From Paenibacillus rhizosphaerae (GTDB lineage: Bacteria; Bacillota; Bacilli; Paenibacillales; Paenibacillaceae): DNA of 64,000 nt. Where the stretch lies: NCBI RefSeq assembly GCF_014192015.1, contig NZ_JACHXJ010000001.1, positions 558,001 to 622,000 of the forward strand. Reading direction: 5' to 3'. Below, in pieces: positions 46,350 to 55,121 of the stretch. The notes under the pieces are model-generated. The model had not been told where the DNA came from. It searched no databases and saw only the letters and a program-made list of their open reading frames with translations. The stretch's first letter is position 1, and the number at the start of each line of letters is the position of its first letter. Position numbers and translations under genes: made by a program.

Positions 46350-47785
46350 GAGTAAAGCGATATGTGGTCGATTCGATGCCTGAAGCTATGCTCCAAATCC
46401 GCAATGACCTGGGCAGCGATGCCGTCATTCTGAGCACGAAGGAGACCAAGCTGGGCGGTTTCCTAGGTATGTTTAAGAAGAAAAAAATCGAGGTCATCGC
46501 CGCGGTGGAAGCAGATGAACAGGCGAATACAGCAACGAAACAGCGGCAGGCGCAGGGCCCGGCTCCCCAAAAGGCAGCGGTTCCGCAGAAGGCCGTGCCG
46601 CAGGCATACAAGAAGACCGCCGAGCTGACCCTTGCCGCATCCGGCGCCAAGGCTTCTGCTGATCATACCCAGCCGGAGGCAGCCCCTGTTCAACCGGAGC
46701 CTCGCGGTACGGAGATCACATCCGTTTACGCCGGCCAGGCTGTGACCCGGGCGGCCGGATTTGGGGAATCAGCCGCTGCAAACGAGACGCTGCATTCAAA
46801 CGTAACGCTCCCTTCTTCGGAACAGGAGCAGTTTGCCGGAGCGCTCAGCCGCCACGAACAGCTGCAGCCGGTGGAGGAAAGAGAGCCGGAGGCCAGAAAC
46901 AGCGTGGAAGCGAAGCTGCTGGAAGAGCTGCAGGAAATGAAGGCGTGGATGGCCAAAATTTCCCGCCAGTCGATGATGAAGCAGCAGCTTCCGGCTGTAC
47001 TGGAGAAGCTGCAGGAGCGGTTGATCCAGCAGGAGGTCGATTTCGACCTCATCGAGAAGTGGATTACCTCCTCCTTCGACCATTGGGAAGAGAGCGGGCG
47101 GACGCTGGGGGATACGGAATTGTTTGCGCATGTGCGCAGCCAAGTGCTGGCGTTCCTCTCGGAGCGGTTTGGCGGAGGCATTGCCAACCGGACACGGATC
47201 GTCTATGTCGCAGGTCCTACGGGGGTCGGCAAAACGACGACCATCGCCAAGCTGGCTGCAGAACAGCTGCTGCGTTTTCACCGGAAGGTTGGCCTGATCA
47301 CATCCGATACCTACCGCATCTCGGCAGTCGACCAGCTTCGGACGTACGCTTCCATCCTGAATGTTCCGCTGGAGGTGGTACAGTCGCCCGGTGATATGCA
47401 GCGGGCGTTTCAGCGCCTCCAGGACTGCGACATCATCCTGATGGACACGGCCGGCCGCAACTATCGTAACGAGCTGCTCGTCTCGGAGCTGCAAAGCCTG
47501 TTTTCCGCCATAACGGACCACAGCGAGACCTTTCTCGTGCTCAGCCTGACATCCAAGAGCCAGGATATGAAGAAGATCACGGAACACTTCAGCAAGTACG
47601 GGCTGGACAAGGTGATCTTTACCAAGCTGGATGAGACCGGAAGCTGCGGCTCCGTCTTTAACCTGATCCGGGAATACCCGCTGTACCTGTCCTACATGAC
47701 CAACGGCCAGAACGTGCCTGAAGATCTCCTCCTTCCGGACAGCAAGAAGCTGTGCGGCATGCTGCTTGGAGAAGAGGCGCCATGA
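46346..47785 (+). CDS. flhF: Flagellar SRP-type GTPase FlhF
   Basis: A 479-residue SRP-family GTPase that controls flagellar position and number with FlhG. It has an N-terminal B domain (VKRYVVDSMPEAMLQIRNDLG), a long Ala/Gln/Pro-rich linker (~60-190), an N domain, and the G domain. The G domain has [42 protein letters not shown] and TKLDETGSCG. It is translationally coupled to flhA and flhG. Confidence 0.96.
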   Translation: MRVKRYVVDSMPEAMLQIRNDLGSDAVILSTKETKLGGFLGMFKKKKIEVIAAVEADEQANTATKQRQAQGPAPQKAAVPQKAVPQAYKKTAELTLAASGAKASADHTQPEAAPVQPEPRGTEITSVYAGQAVTRAAGFGESAAANETLHSNVTLPSSEQEQFAGALSRHEQLQPVEEREPEARNSVEAKLLEELQEMKAWMAKISRQSMMKQQLPAVLEKLQERLIQQEVDFDLIEKWITSSFDHWEESGRTLGDTELFAHVRSQVLAFLSERFGGGIANRTRIVYVAGPTGVGKTTTIAKLAAEQLLRFHRKVGLITSDTYRISAVDQLRTYASILNVPLEVVQSPGDMQRAFQRLQDCDIILMDTAGRNYRNELLVSELQSLFSAITDHSETFLVLSLTSKSQDMKKITEHFSKYGLDKVIFTKLDETGSCGSVFNLIREYPLYLSYMTNGQNVPEDLLLPDSKKLCGMLLGEEAP

Positions 47786-48696
47786 TGGACCAGGCGCAGG
47801 CTTTAAGAGAGTTGATCCGGCAGCAGGGATCCGGCGGGAGAGGAGCCGCAGCCGGGAAGGAGCCCAGGCTGCCCGGGACGGGGAAAACCGCCAAGCTGAT
47901 CACTGTCACGAGCGGAAAGGGTGGCGTAGGCAAATCGAATTTTACGCTGAATTTTGCCCTTGCCCTGCAGGCGATGGGGCGGAAAGTGCTGGTGTTCGAC
48001 GCCGATATCGGCATGGCCAACATCGATGTACTGATGGGCATCTCGCCCAAATTCAACCTGTACCATTTGCTCCAGCGTGAGAAGTCGGTGGGCGAAATCA
48101 TCGAGAAGGGACCACATTCGTTGTCTTTTATCGCCGGCGGTTCCGGGTTATCCGAGCTGTTGTCACTCTCCGAGCAGGACTTGGCTTATTTTACGGAGCA
48201 GATTGAAGGACTGGCAGACGAGATGGACTATATCATCTTCGATACCGGTGCGGGGCTGTCCAAGGAGAACTTGAACTTTATCCGTTCGGCGGATGAATGC
48301 CTGGTTGTGACCACACCGGAGCCGACCTCGATCACCGACGCCTACGCTTTAATCAAGGTGGTCAGCGGCACGGAACCGGGCGTTACCTTCAAGCTGATCA
48401 TTAACAGGGCGGGCGATGAGAAGGAAGCGGCTCAAACCGCCGACAAAATCGCCATGGCGGCCCGGCGTTTTCTGGGCGTGGAAACGACCATGCTGGGTTA
48501 CATCGCAGATGACAGTCATGTTGTACAAGCGGTTAAGAAGCAGGTTCCCTTTTCCCTTGCGTACCCGAACTGCAATGCAGCGAGGGATCTGCAGCGGATC
48601 GCATACCGTTACATGCTTGTACCGGCTCCCCCGGAACCAAGTGCCTTGTCAGGGATCAAAGGGTTTATGCATAAATGGCTTCGTCGTACAAAATGA
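47785..48696 (+). CDS. flhG: MinD-like ATPase FlhG (YlxH)
   Basis: A 303-residue ParA/MinD-type ATPase that acts with FlhF. It has an N-terminal FlhF-activating segment (DQAQALRELIRQQ), the deviant Walker A SGKGGVGKSNFTLN, and FDADIGMANIDVLMG. FDTGAGLSKENLNFI and a C-terminal amphipathic membrane-targeting helix (IKGFMHKWLRR) complete it. ATG 47785 is 7 bases behind GAGG; ATG 47782 overlaps the flhF stop and is equally possible. Confidence 0.95.
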   Translation: MDQAQALRELIRQQGSGGRGAAAGKEPRLPGTGKTAKLITVTSGKGGVGKSNFTLNFALALQAMGRKVLVFDADIGMANIDVLMGISPKFNLYHLLQREKSVGEIIEKGPHSLSFIAGGSGLSELLSLSEQDLAYFTEQIEGLADEMDYIIFDTGAGLSKENLNFIRSADECLVVTTPEPTSITDAYALIKVVSGTEPGVTFKLIINRAGDEKEAAQTADKIAMAARRFLGVETTMLGYIADDSHVVQAVKKQVPFSLAYPNCNAARDLQRIAYRYMLVPAPPEPSALSGIKGFMHKWLRRTK

Positions 48697-48731
48697 TTTT
48701 CTGTACTAAGGAACAGAGGTGAACAAGCGGC

Positions 48732-50129
48732 ATGACGCCATACAAAGTCATAGTAGTGGACGACTCGGCTTTCATGCGGAAGATCGTATCCGATCTCATT
48801 GAAAAGGATCCCGCATTTCGCGTCGTTGATACGGCCGTTAACGGAAAGGAAGCCGTAGACAAAGTTTTAAGCCAGCAGCCGGACATCGTCACGATGGACG
48901 TAGAGATGCCGGTGATGAACGGACTCGAAGCGCTTACGGTCATTATGCAGGCGCATCCGCTGCCGGTAATCATGCTGTCCGGCATCAATGAGGCTGGCAT
49001 GAGGGAGACGATCAAAGCCCTCGAAGCCGGAGCGTTCGATTTTATCCGCAAGCCTTCCGTAACGCATGCGCAGCAGATCGATGACGTCCGGGATGCCCTG
49101 CTTGAGCAGATGAAGGCGGCGATGGCGGCCAAGGAACGGAGAGCGCTTTGGAAAGCGGAGGAAGAGAAGCGGAAGAACAAGCCTGCCGCGGCTGCACCGG
49201 TCTCAACGCCAGTCCTGCCAAAGCTGGGGCGGAAGCGGCCGCTCCCGGACCTGGCGAAAGAAACCGGCGCTCTTCGTCACGAGGCAGCCGCGCAGGAGAG
49301 CGCTCCCGATAAGGAGGTTGTCCTGCAGCAGCCTGACAAGCCCATGGCGTCGAAGCTTCCCAAGCCTGGAGCAGGAAAGAAACCGAAGGATTCCCCGAAT
49401 AGCAGGACAACATGTGAACTGACGCACCAGGTGCTGGAATCCGCTCCTTCGGCGGAAGACGCGACAACAACAGAGGCGCCGGGAACGGATGCCGCTAAGC
49501 CCCGCCGGACATCGGAGGGCAGGGCAGCAACCGCGTTTACGCAGCTTGTTGCGGTCGGCTGCTCCACTGGCGGACCGCGGGCGCTGAAGACGCTGCTTGA
49601 GGGTATACCGGCCGATTTTCCGGCACCTGTTATCATCGTGCAGCATATGCCGCCCAATTTTACGAAATCCCTAGCCCAACGGCTGAATACATTCAGCCCG
49701 CTGACCGTGGTTGAAGCCGAGCAGGGAATGGCATTGGAGCCCGGCTTCGCTTATATTGCCCCGGGCGGCTATCATACGAAAATCGTACCGGATCAGAGCC
49801 GGGGCTTAAGGATCTCGCTGACGGAGGAGAGTCCGGTGGGCGGCCACCGTCCGTCGGTGGATGTCATGTTCGAATCCCTGCTTGAGCTTCCATCCCTGAA
49901 ACGCCACGTTGTGCTGATGACCGGGATGGGAAGCGACGGGGCAAAGATGATGAAGCGGCTGTACGATGCCGGGGTTACCAGCACGTTTGCGGAGAGCGAG
50001 GAGACCTGCATCGTATACGGCATGCCGCGTTCCGCAGTGGAACTCGGCTGCGTGAATCAAGTGTTACCGCTTCACAATATTGCCGCAGGGCTCGTCCAGG
50101 CTGTAGGCAACGGAAAGCAAACTTATTAG
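48732..50129 (+). CDS. cheB: Chemotaxis methylesterase CheB with long linker
   Basis: A 465-residue CheB, longer than the usual ~350. The receiver (~1-125) has Asp56 in DIVTMDVEMPVMNG. The methylesterase domain (~270-465) has catalytic GCSTGG, QHMPPNF and MTGMGSDGA motifs. The linker between them (~130-270) is about 140 residues of Ala/Pro/Lys/Glu-rich low-complexity sequence, which accounts for the extra length. CheB removes methyl groups from chemoreceptors. GAGGTGAACAAGCGGC precedes ATG 48732. No cheR is seen in this window. Confidence 0.95.
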   Translation: MTPYKVIVVDDSAFMRKIVSDLIEKDPAFRVVDTAVNGKEAVDKVLSQQPDIVTMDVEMPVMNGLEALTVIMQAHPLPVIMLSGINEAGMRETIKALEAGAFDFIRKPSVTHAQQIDDVRDALLEQMKAAMAAKERRALWKAEEEKRKNKPAAAAPVSTPVLPKLGRKRPLPDLAKETGALRHEAAAQESAPDKEVVLQQPDKPMASKLPKPGAGKKPKDSPNSRTTCELTHQVLESAPSAEDATTTEAPGTDAAKPRRTSEGRAATAFTQLVAVGCSTGGPRALKTLLEGIPADFPAPVIIVQHMPPNFTKSLAQRLNTFSPLTVVEAEQGMALEPGFAYIAPGGYHTKIVPDQSRGLRISLTEESPVGGHRPSVDVMFESLLELPSLKRHVVLMTGMGSDGAKMMKRLYDAGVTSTFAESEETCIVYGMPRSAVELGCVNQVLPLHNIAAGLVQAVGNGKQTY

Positions 50130-50142
50130 GAGGTGTCTCATA

Positions 50143-52227
50143 ATGGACATGAATCAGTATTTATCCATGTTTATCGATGAGTCCAATGATCATCTGCAAT
50201 CCTTGAACGAAAACATGCTGCTGCTCGAACAGACACCGAATGATCTCTCCATCGTACAGATTATTTTTCGCTCGGCTCATACGCTGAAAGGGATGGCGGC
50301 TACGATGGGCTTCGAGGACCTGGCGTCGCTGACCCACCAAATGGAGAACGTGCTCGACCTGGTACGCAACGAAAAGCTCGTGATGCAGGATTTTATCTTT
50401 GACACCCTTTTTAAAGGGCTCGATGCGCTTGAGGCCATGGTGGAGGATATTACCCAGGGCGGCGAAGGGAAAGCCGACGTATCGGCCATCGTTGCCGACC
50501 TCCAGGCGATCGTTCGCGGAGAAAACCCGTCCGCCGGCAGCGCGAAGTCCGCAGGCTCCGCCCCGGCCAAGCAAGAAACCAATACCGCCATCCAGCTCGA
50601 TGAGTTTCAATACTCCGTTTTGCAGCAGTCCATAGGGGAAGGGCACCGCGTTCTGTATATTGACGTCGCCATTCGGGATGATTGTCAGCTGAAGGCGGTC
50701 CGCGCCTATATGGTGTTTGATTTGCTGGAGAAGTCCGGCGAAGTCATTAAGTCCCATCCAACCGTGCAGGATATTGAGCAGGAAAAATTCGAAAAAAGCT
50801 TCTCACTCTACTACATAACACAAAAAGATCCTGCCGAACTCCAACAGCAAATTTTGAATGTTTCGGAGATTGACCAAGCTTCAGTAGTAGAACTCGATCA
50901 CGAATCCCTGCAGCAAATGGCCGAGATGGGGGCGGCAACCGCTCAATCTGCGGCTGCTGTGGCCGAAGAAACAAAACCCGCGCCTGCCGCTCCGGCAGCT
51001 GCTGCTCCAACGGCAGAGAACAAGAATAACAAGCCCGCGGCAGCCGCCAAGCCGGCCGCCAAAACCGGCGGTGCCCCGGCCCGCACGATCCGGGTTGATA
51101 TCGAACGGCTCGATGTGCTGATGAACCTGTTTAGCGAGCTGCTGATCGACCGGGTACGTCTGGAACAGCTGGCTTCAGAGGTGCAGAACCACGCCTTGAC
51201 CGAGACGGTCGAGCACATGAGCCGCGTCAGCTCCGATTTGCAAAATATCGTCCTGAAGCTGCGAATGGTACCGGTCGATACGGTGTTCAGCCGGTTTCCG
51301 CGGATGGTCCGCGACTTGGCCAAATCGCTGGATAAAAAGCTGGAGCTGGTCATTACCGGCGCCGAAACGGAGCTGGACCGGACCGTTATCGATGAGATTG
51401 GGGATCCGCTCGTTCACCTTTTGCGTAACGCGGTCGACCATGGCATCGAGTCGCCCCAGGACCGGGTTGCCGCAGGCAAACCCGAGACGGGCACCGTACA
51501 CCTTCGGGCTTTTCACAGCGGGAATCACGTCTTTATCGAAATTGAAGAGGACGGACGCGGCATCTATCGTGATAACGTCCTGAAATCCGCACTGAAGAAA
51601 GGCATCGTCACCGAGGAGGAAGCGAAGGGCATGTCGGACGAGCAGGTGCACCAGCTGCTGTTCGCGCCGGGCTTCAGCACCGCCGAGAAAATTTCCGACG
51701 TATCGGGCCGTGGAGTCGGACTGGATGTCGTGAAGGCAAAGATCACTTCTCTCGGCGGACAGGTGACCATCTATTCGACGCCGGGCAAAGGAACCAACTT
51801 CTCGGTACAGCTGCCGCTCACCCTGTCGATCATCGCCGCGATGCTTGTGAAAATGGGATCCGAGAAATATGCCATCCCGCTCAGCTCAATTGTGGAAACC
51901 GGCATCGTCAAGAAGGAGCAGATCCGCCAGGTGCACGGCAACAAAATGGTGGATTTCCGCGGATCCATGATCCCGCTCATTTCGCTGAGCCGCATCTTTG
52001 AGGTTCCAGACTTTAATGAAGAGGACGAAGGCGAGACCGAGATCATCGTCATCCATAAGGGAGACCGTTTGGCGGCTTTGGCCGTGGACGAATTTATCGG
52101 ACAAAACGAAATCGTTCTGAAAAACCTTGGCAAATATCTGCCGCAAACCAAGGGGATTTCGGGGGCGACTATTCTGGGCGATGGCCAGGTGGCCCTGATT
52201 CTGGATCCGAACGTCTTCATTAAATAG
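50143..52227 (+). CDS. cheA: Chemotaxis histidine kinase CheA
   Basis: A 694-residue CheA. Domain order: P1 HPt (~1-110) with phosphorylated His47 (IIFRSAHTLKGMAATMGF); P2 CheY/CheB-binding (~155-240); an Ala/Pro linker; P3 dimerisation (~320-390); P4 kinase with HLLRNAVDHGIE, EEDGRGI and GRGVGLDVVK; and P5 CheW-like domain (~560-694). AGGAGGTG 7 bases ahead of ATG 50143. Confidence 0.98.
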   Translation: MDMNQYLSMFIDESNDHLQSLNENMLLLEQTPNDLSIVQIIFRSAHTLKGMAATMGFEDLASLTHQMENVLDLVRNEKLVMQDFIFDTLFKGLDALEAMVEDITQGGEGKADVSAIVADLQAIVRGENPSAGSAKSAGSAPAKQETNTAIQLDEFQYSVLQQSIGEGHRVLYIDVAIRDDCQLKAVRAYMVFDLLEKSGEVIKSHPTVQDIEQEKFEKSFSLYYITQKDPAELQQQILNVSEIDQASVVELDHESLQQMAEMGAATAQSAAAVAEETKPAPAAPAAAAPTAENKNNKPAAAAKPAAKTGGAPARTIRVDIERLDVLMNLFSELLIDRVRLEQLASEVQNHALTETVEHMSRVSSDLQNIVLKLRMVPVDTVFSRFPRMVRDLAKSLDKKLELVITGAETELDRTVIDEIGDPLVHLLRNAVDHGIESPQDRVAAGKPETGTVHLRAFHSGNHVFIEIEEDGRGIYRDNVLKSALKKGIVTEEEAKGMSDEQVHQLLFAPGFSTAEKISDVSGRGVGLDVVKAKITSLGGQVTIYSTPGKGTNFSVQLPLTLSIIAAMLVKMGSEKYAIPLSSIVETGIVKKEQIRQVHGNKMVDFRGSMIPLISLSRIFEVPDFNEEDEGETEIIVIHKGDRLAALAVDEFIGQNEIVLKNLGKYLPQTKGISGATILGDGQVALILDPNVFIK

Positions 52228-52307
52228 GAAGGTCTGCGATAAAGGAAGGCTTGCGGCGGCGATATAGCATCGCATACACGCCGCATTTAAATAAGGAAGT
52301 TTTGGGC

Positions 52308-52769
52308 ATGGGAGAAGATATCAAAGTCATTGTATTTAAGCTGGGCAGTGAAGAGTACGGAATCGAAGTCGACAAAGTCCAAACGATCGAGCGCATGCTC
52401 CCGATTACACGCGTTCCGAAGACGTACACGTTCGTTAAGGGCGTCATTAACCTGCGGGGCGTCGTCATTCCGGTGATCGACCTGCGGGGACGCTTCGGCC
52501 TTCCGGAAACCGAATATACGGACCAAACGCGGATCATTATCGTGGTGGTAGGCGAAATGGAAGTCGGCTTTATCGTCGATTCGGCCAACGACGTCATCGA
52601 TCTGAACAGAGACCGGATCGAGACTCCGCCGGAAGTCGTCGGTGGCATCAAGGCCAGATACCTGGACGGCGTGGCAAAAATCGGCGATGACCGTCTGCTC
52701 ATCATGCTGAACTTGTCCGAAGTGCTGAAGAAGAGCGAAATTATTCAGCTGGAAAGCCTTGAGGAGTAG
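52308..52769 (+). CDS. cheW: Chemotaxis coupling protein CheW
   Basis: A 153-residue CheW that couples receptors to CheA. KVIVFKLGSEEYGIEVDKVQTIERML, ITRVPKTYTFVKGVINLRGVVIPVIDLR and VGFIVDSANDVIDLN are typical. ATG 52308 has AAGGAAG 8 bases upstream; the open frame reaches 52251 without signal. cheC follows 3 bases after the stop. Confidence 0.97.
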   Translation: MGEDIKVIVFKLGSEEYGIEVDKVQTIERMLPITRVPKTYTFVKGVINLRGVVIPVIDLRGRFGLPETEYTDQTRIIIVVVGEMEVGFIVDSANDVIDLNRDRIETPPEVVGGIKARYLDGVAKIGDDRLLIMLNLSEVLKKSEIIQLESLEE

Positions 52770-52772
52770 TTC

Positions 52773-53399
52773 GTGGAGGTCTTTAAACATTTTAAGGAAT
52801 TCAAAATGGATGTCCTGAAGGAAGTCGGCAATATCGGGGCGGGCAATGCGGCAACGGCGCTGTCCCGCCTGCTCGATAAACCTGTCGATATGGCGGTTCC
52901 CAAAGTGCAGCTGCTTCCCTTTGAGGAGATTGCCGACAGGGTCGGCGGGGCCGAGCGAATCGTCATTGCGATTTTTCTGAGGGTGGAAGGCGACGCTCCC
53001 GGCAACTTGTTCTTTATTCTGAGCCCGGAAGCGGCCAAAAGCCTGTTGAAGAAGCTGGCCGGCATGCAGGTCGACCTGGACGGCATGTTCGACGAGATGG
53101 AGCAATCGGCACTCTGCGAGATCGGTAATATTTTGGCCGGCTCGTACCTTTCCTCACTCGCCGACTTTACGAAACTGGATTTGTCCCCAACGGTCCCTGG
53201 CCTGGCTATGGACATGGCCGGCGCCGTTCTGAGCTACGGGCTGCTCCAATTTGGCCAAATGGGCGACGATGCGCTGCTGATCGATACGACATTCCTCGAA
53301 GGTGATCATGAGGTGGAAGGGAAGTTCTTTCTGATTCCCGATCCGGACTCGTTCGCGAAAATTTTTCAAGCTCTGGGAGTGCCTCTTGAGAATGATTGA
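52773..53399 (+). CDS. cheC: CheY-P phosphatase CheC
   Basis: A 208-residue CheC with both phosphatase motifs: LKEVGNIGAGNAATALS and ALCEIGNILAGSYLSSL. It dephosphorylates CheY-P and regulates CheD in Bacillus-type adaptation. GTG 52773 follows GAGGAG in the end of cheW. Overlaps cheD by 14 bases. Confidence 0.95.
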   Translation: MEVFKHFKEFKMDVLKEVGNIGAGNAATALSRLLDKPVDMAVPKVQLLPFEEIADRVGGAERIVIAIFLRVEGDAPGNLFFILSPEAAKSLLKKLAGMQVDLDGMFDEMEQSALCEIGNILAGSYLSSLADFTKLDLSPTVPGLAMDMAGAVLSYGLLQFGQMGDDALLIDTTFLEGDHEVEGKFFLIPDPDSFAKIFQALGVPLEND

Positions 53400-53889
53400 A
53401 GAGCAAAGCATCGTTAAAGTAGGCATGGCCGATATGAACGTCGTGCGCGATCCCGGGGTCATTCGCACGCTGGGCCTCGGCTCATGCGTCGGAATCACCC
53501 TGCATGACCCTCTTCTCAAAATTGCGGGTATGGCTCATATCATGCTGCCGTCCTCAGACATTGCCCGTGAAGGGCAGCTGAACATCGCCAAATACGCGGA
53601 TACCGCAGTGCCTGCATTGCTGGAGAGGCTTTTGGCCATGGGAGCGTCGGCTTCCAGAATCGTCGCCAAGATGGCCGGAGGATCGCAAATGTTTCTGATG
53701 GCCGGTACCGGGGATACGATGAGAATCGGCCCCAGGAATGTGGAATCATGCAAAACCATGCTGTCCAATCTTCATATTCCGTTAATCGCCGAAGACACGG
53801 GTGGAAGTCACGGACGAACCATTGAACTGGATTCAGGCAGCGGGATCCTGTCCGTGCGCAGTGTACAAATGGGTATAAAGGAATTGTAG
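53386..53889 (+). CDS. cheD: Chemoreceptor glutamine deamidase CheD
   Basis: A 167-residue CheD. The catalytic Cys34 (LGLGSCVGITLHD) and His51 (MAHIMLPSS) are in place, with KMAGGSQMF containing the third conserved polar residue. It deamidates receptor glutamines and binds CheC. TTG 53386 is 6 bases from GGGAG; ATG 53392 is the alternative. Confidence 0.95.
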   Translation: MRMIEEQSIVKVGMADMNVVRDPGVIRTLGLGSCVGITLHDPLLKIAGMAHIMLPSSDIAREGQLNIAKYADTAVPALLERLLAMGASASRIVAKMAGGSQMFLMAGTGDTMRIGPRNVESCKTMLSNLHIPLIAEDTGGSHGRTIELDSGSGILSVRSVQMGIKEL

Positions 53890-53891
53890 CC

Positions 53892-54290
53892 ATGAAAGGA
53901 AATTTGTTGTTTAACTTTGTGTTTGGTGCTGTTGGATTCGTGCTGACGCTGCTGATCTCGATGGGAAACAACCTGTTTATGACCAGCTTGATCAGAGGGC
54001 TGATATCTTTTGTCATCTGGTTTCTGCTCGCCTTTTTGCTTCGCTGGGTGTGGGGCGTGGTCAGCGTCCCCGAAGCGGAACAGGAGGCAGCAGCTGAGCA
54101 GGATCGGGGGACCCGGTTCGATGTGACGACCCCGGATGAGAGCGACGAGTTAAATGATCTGTTGACGCCGAAGCCCGCCTCCGCTCAAGAGGATGGGGGA
54201 GGCTTTACACCACTCAATCCGCCGAAGCTGGTTTCGGCGAAGGATCCGGAAGAACTGGCGAAAGCCGTTCGACACCTGTCAGAAAAATAG
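53892..54290 (+). CDS. Small membrane protein of the che operon, unknown
   Basis: A 132-residue protein starting 2 bases after the cheD stop. It has two N-terminal membrane helices (LLFNFVFGAVGFVLTLLI and LIRGLISFVIWFLLAFLLRWVWG) and a soluble acidic tail ending DPEELAKAVRHLSEK. I do not recognise a family by name. Its place between cheD and sigD, 12 bases ahead of sigD, makes it part of the operon. It is not SwrB, which in Bacillus follows sigD and is a single-pass coiled-coil protein. Confidence 0.75.
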   Translation: MKGNLLFNFVFGAVGFVLTLLISMGNNLFMTSLIRGLISFVIWFLLAFLLRWVWGVVSVPEAEQEAAAEQDRGTRFDVTTPDESDELNDLLTPKPASAQEDGGGFTPLNPPKLVSAKDPEELAKAVRHLSEK

Positions 54291-54302
54291 GGGGTGGGGG
54301 AA

Positions 54303-55091
54303 ATGAGCGAGCGCAAAGCTTCTCATCTGAATCATGCCGAGCTTTGGGAGCAATGGAAAGAACACGGAAATATTGAAGCAAAAAAGTCCCTGATCGAGAA
54401 ACACCTCCACATTGTGGATTATGTTTCCAGCCGCCTTGCCATCGGCCTTCCAAGGAATGTATCCAGGGATGATTTGGCCAGCAATGGCGTTATGGGGCTG
54501 ATCGATGCGATTGACAAATTTGACTACAAACGCGGACTGCAGTTTGAGACCTACGCTTCTTTCCGGGTAAGAGGGGCTATTCTCGATTCACTGCGGCAGG
54601 GGGACTGGGTGCCCCGCTCCGTTCGGGAGAAGGCCAAGCGGATCGAGGATGCCTATCAGCAGCTTGAACAGAGGCACCTGCGGACGGTGACGGATTCGGA
54701 GATGAGCGAATATTTAAACGTGTCCGAGAAAGATTTTCACCAGATGCTCCAGGAAGTCGCGGTGATGTCGCTCTGCTCGCTGGAAGACCCGATCCGCGAG
54801 GAGGAGTCCGAGACGCGTCTCTCCGTGATGGTCGACGACAAGGCCAAAAATCCGGATTACAAAGTCAATGAGTTTTATTTGCGGGAGTCTCTCATCAAGG
54901 GGATTGAGAAGCTTACCGAGAAAGAAAGAACCGTCGTATCCCTGCTGTATTATGAGGACTTATCATTAAGCGAAATCGCCGAAGTCATGTCACTTTCACC
55001 TTCAAGAATATCCCAGCTTCATTCCAAGGCCATTTTGCGGTTGCGCGCAACGCTGGAGAAGAACCGGGATTTACTGATGCAAAACGATTAA
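54303..55091 (+). CDS. sigD: Flagellar sigma factor SigD/FliA (sigma-28)
   Basis: A 262-residue sigma factor for late flagellar, motility and autolysin genes. Region 2 (GLIDAIDKFDYKRGLQFETYASFRVRGAILDSLRQ followed by DWVPRS), region 3 and region 4 (LTEKERTVVSLLYYEDLSLSEIAEVMSLSPSRISQLHSKA) are intact. ATG 54303 lies behind a G-rich site (GGGGGTGGGGG); GTG 54294 is possible. Its activity is normally held by anti-sigma FlgM, not in this window. Confidence 0.97.
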   Translation: MSERKASHLNHAELWEQWKEHGNIEAKKSLIEKHLHIVDYVSSRLAIGLPRNVSRDDLASNGVMGLIDAIDKFDYKRGLQFETYASFRVRGAILDSLRQGDWVPRSVREKAKRIEDAYQQLEQRHLRTVTDSEMSEYLNVSEKDFHQMLQEVAVMSLCSLEDPIREEESETRLSVMVDDKAKNPDYKVNEFYLRESLIKGIEKLTEKERTVVSLLYYEDLSLSEIAEVMSLSPSRISQLHSKAILRLRATLEKNRDLLMQND

Positions 55092-55121
55092 CCGTTGCAC
55101 GAGTAGAAAGGAGGAAAACGA

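Noticed and set aside
47998..48010. GCCGATAT, a SigD -10 match, with GAAA 15 bases upstream
   Set aside because: Lies inside flhG and encodes the conserved FDADI segment of MinD-type ATPases.
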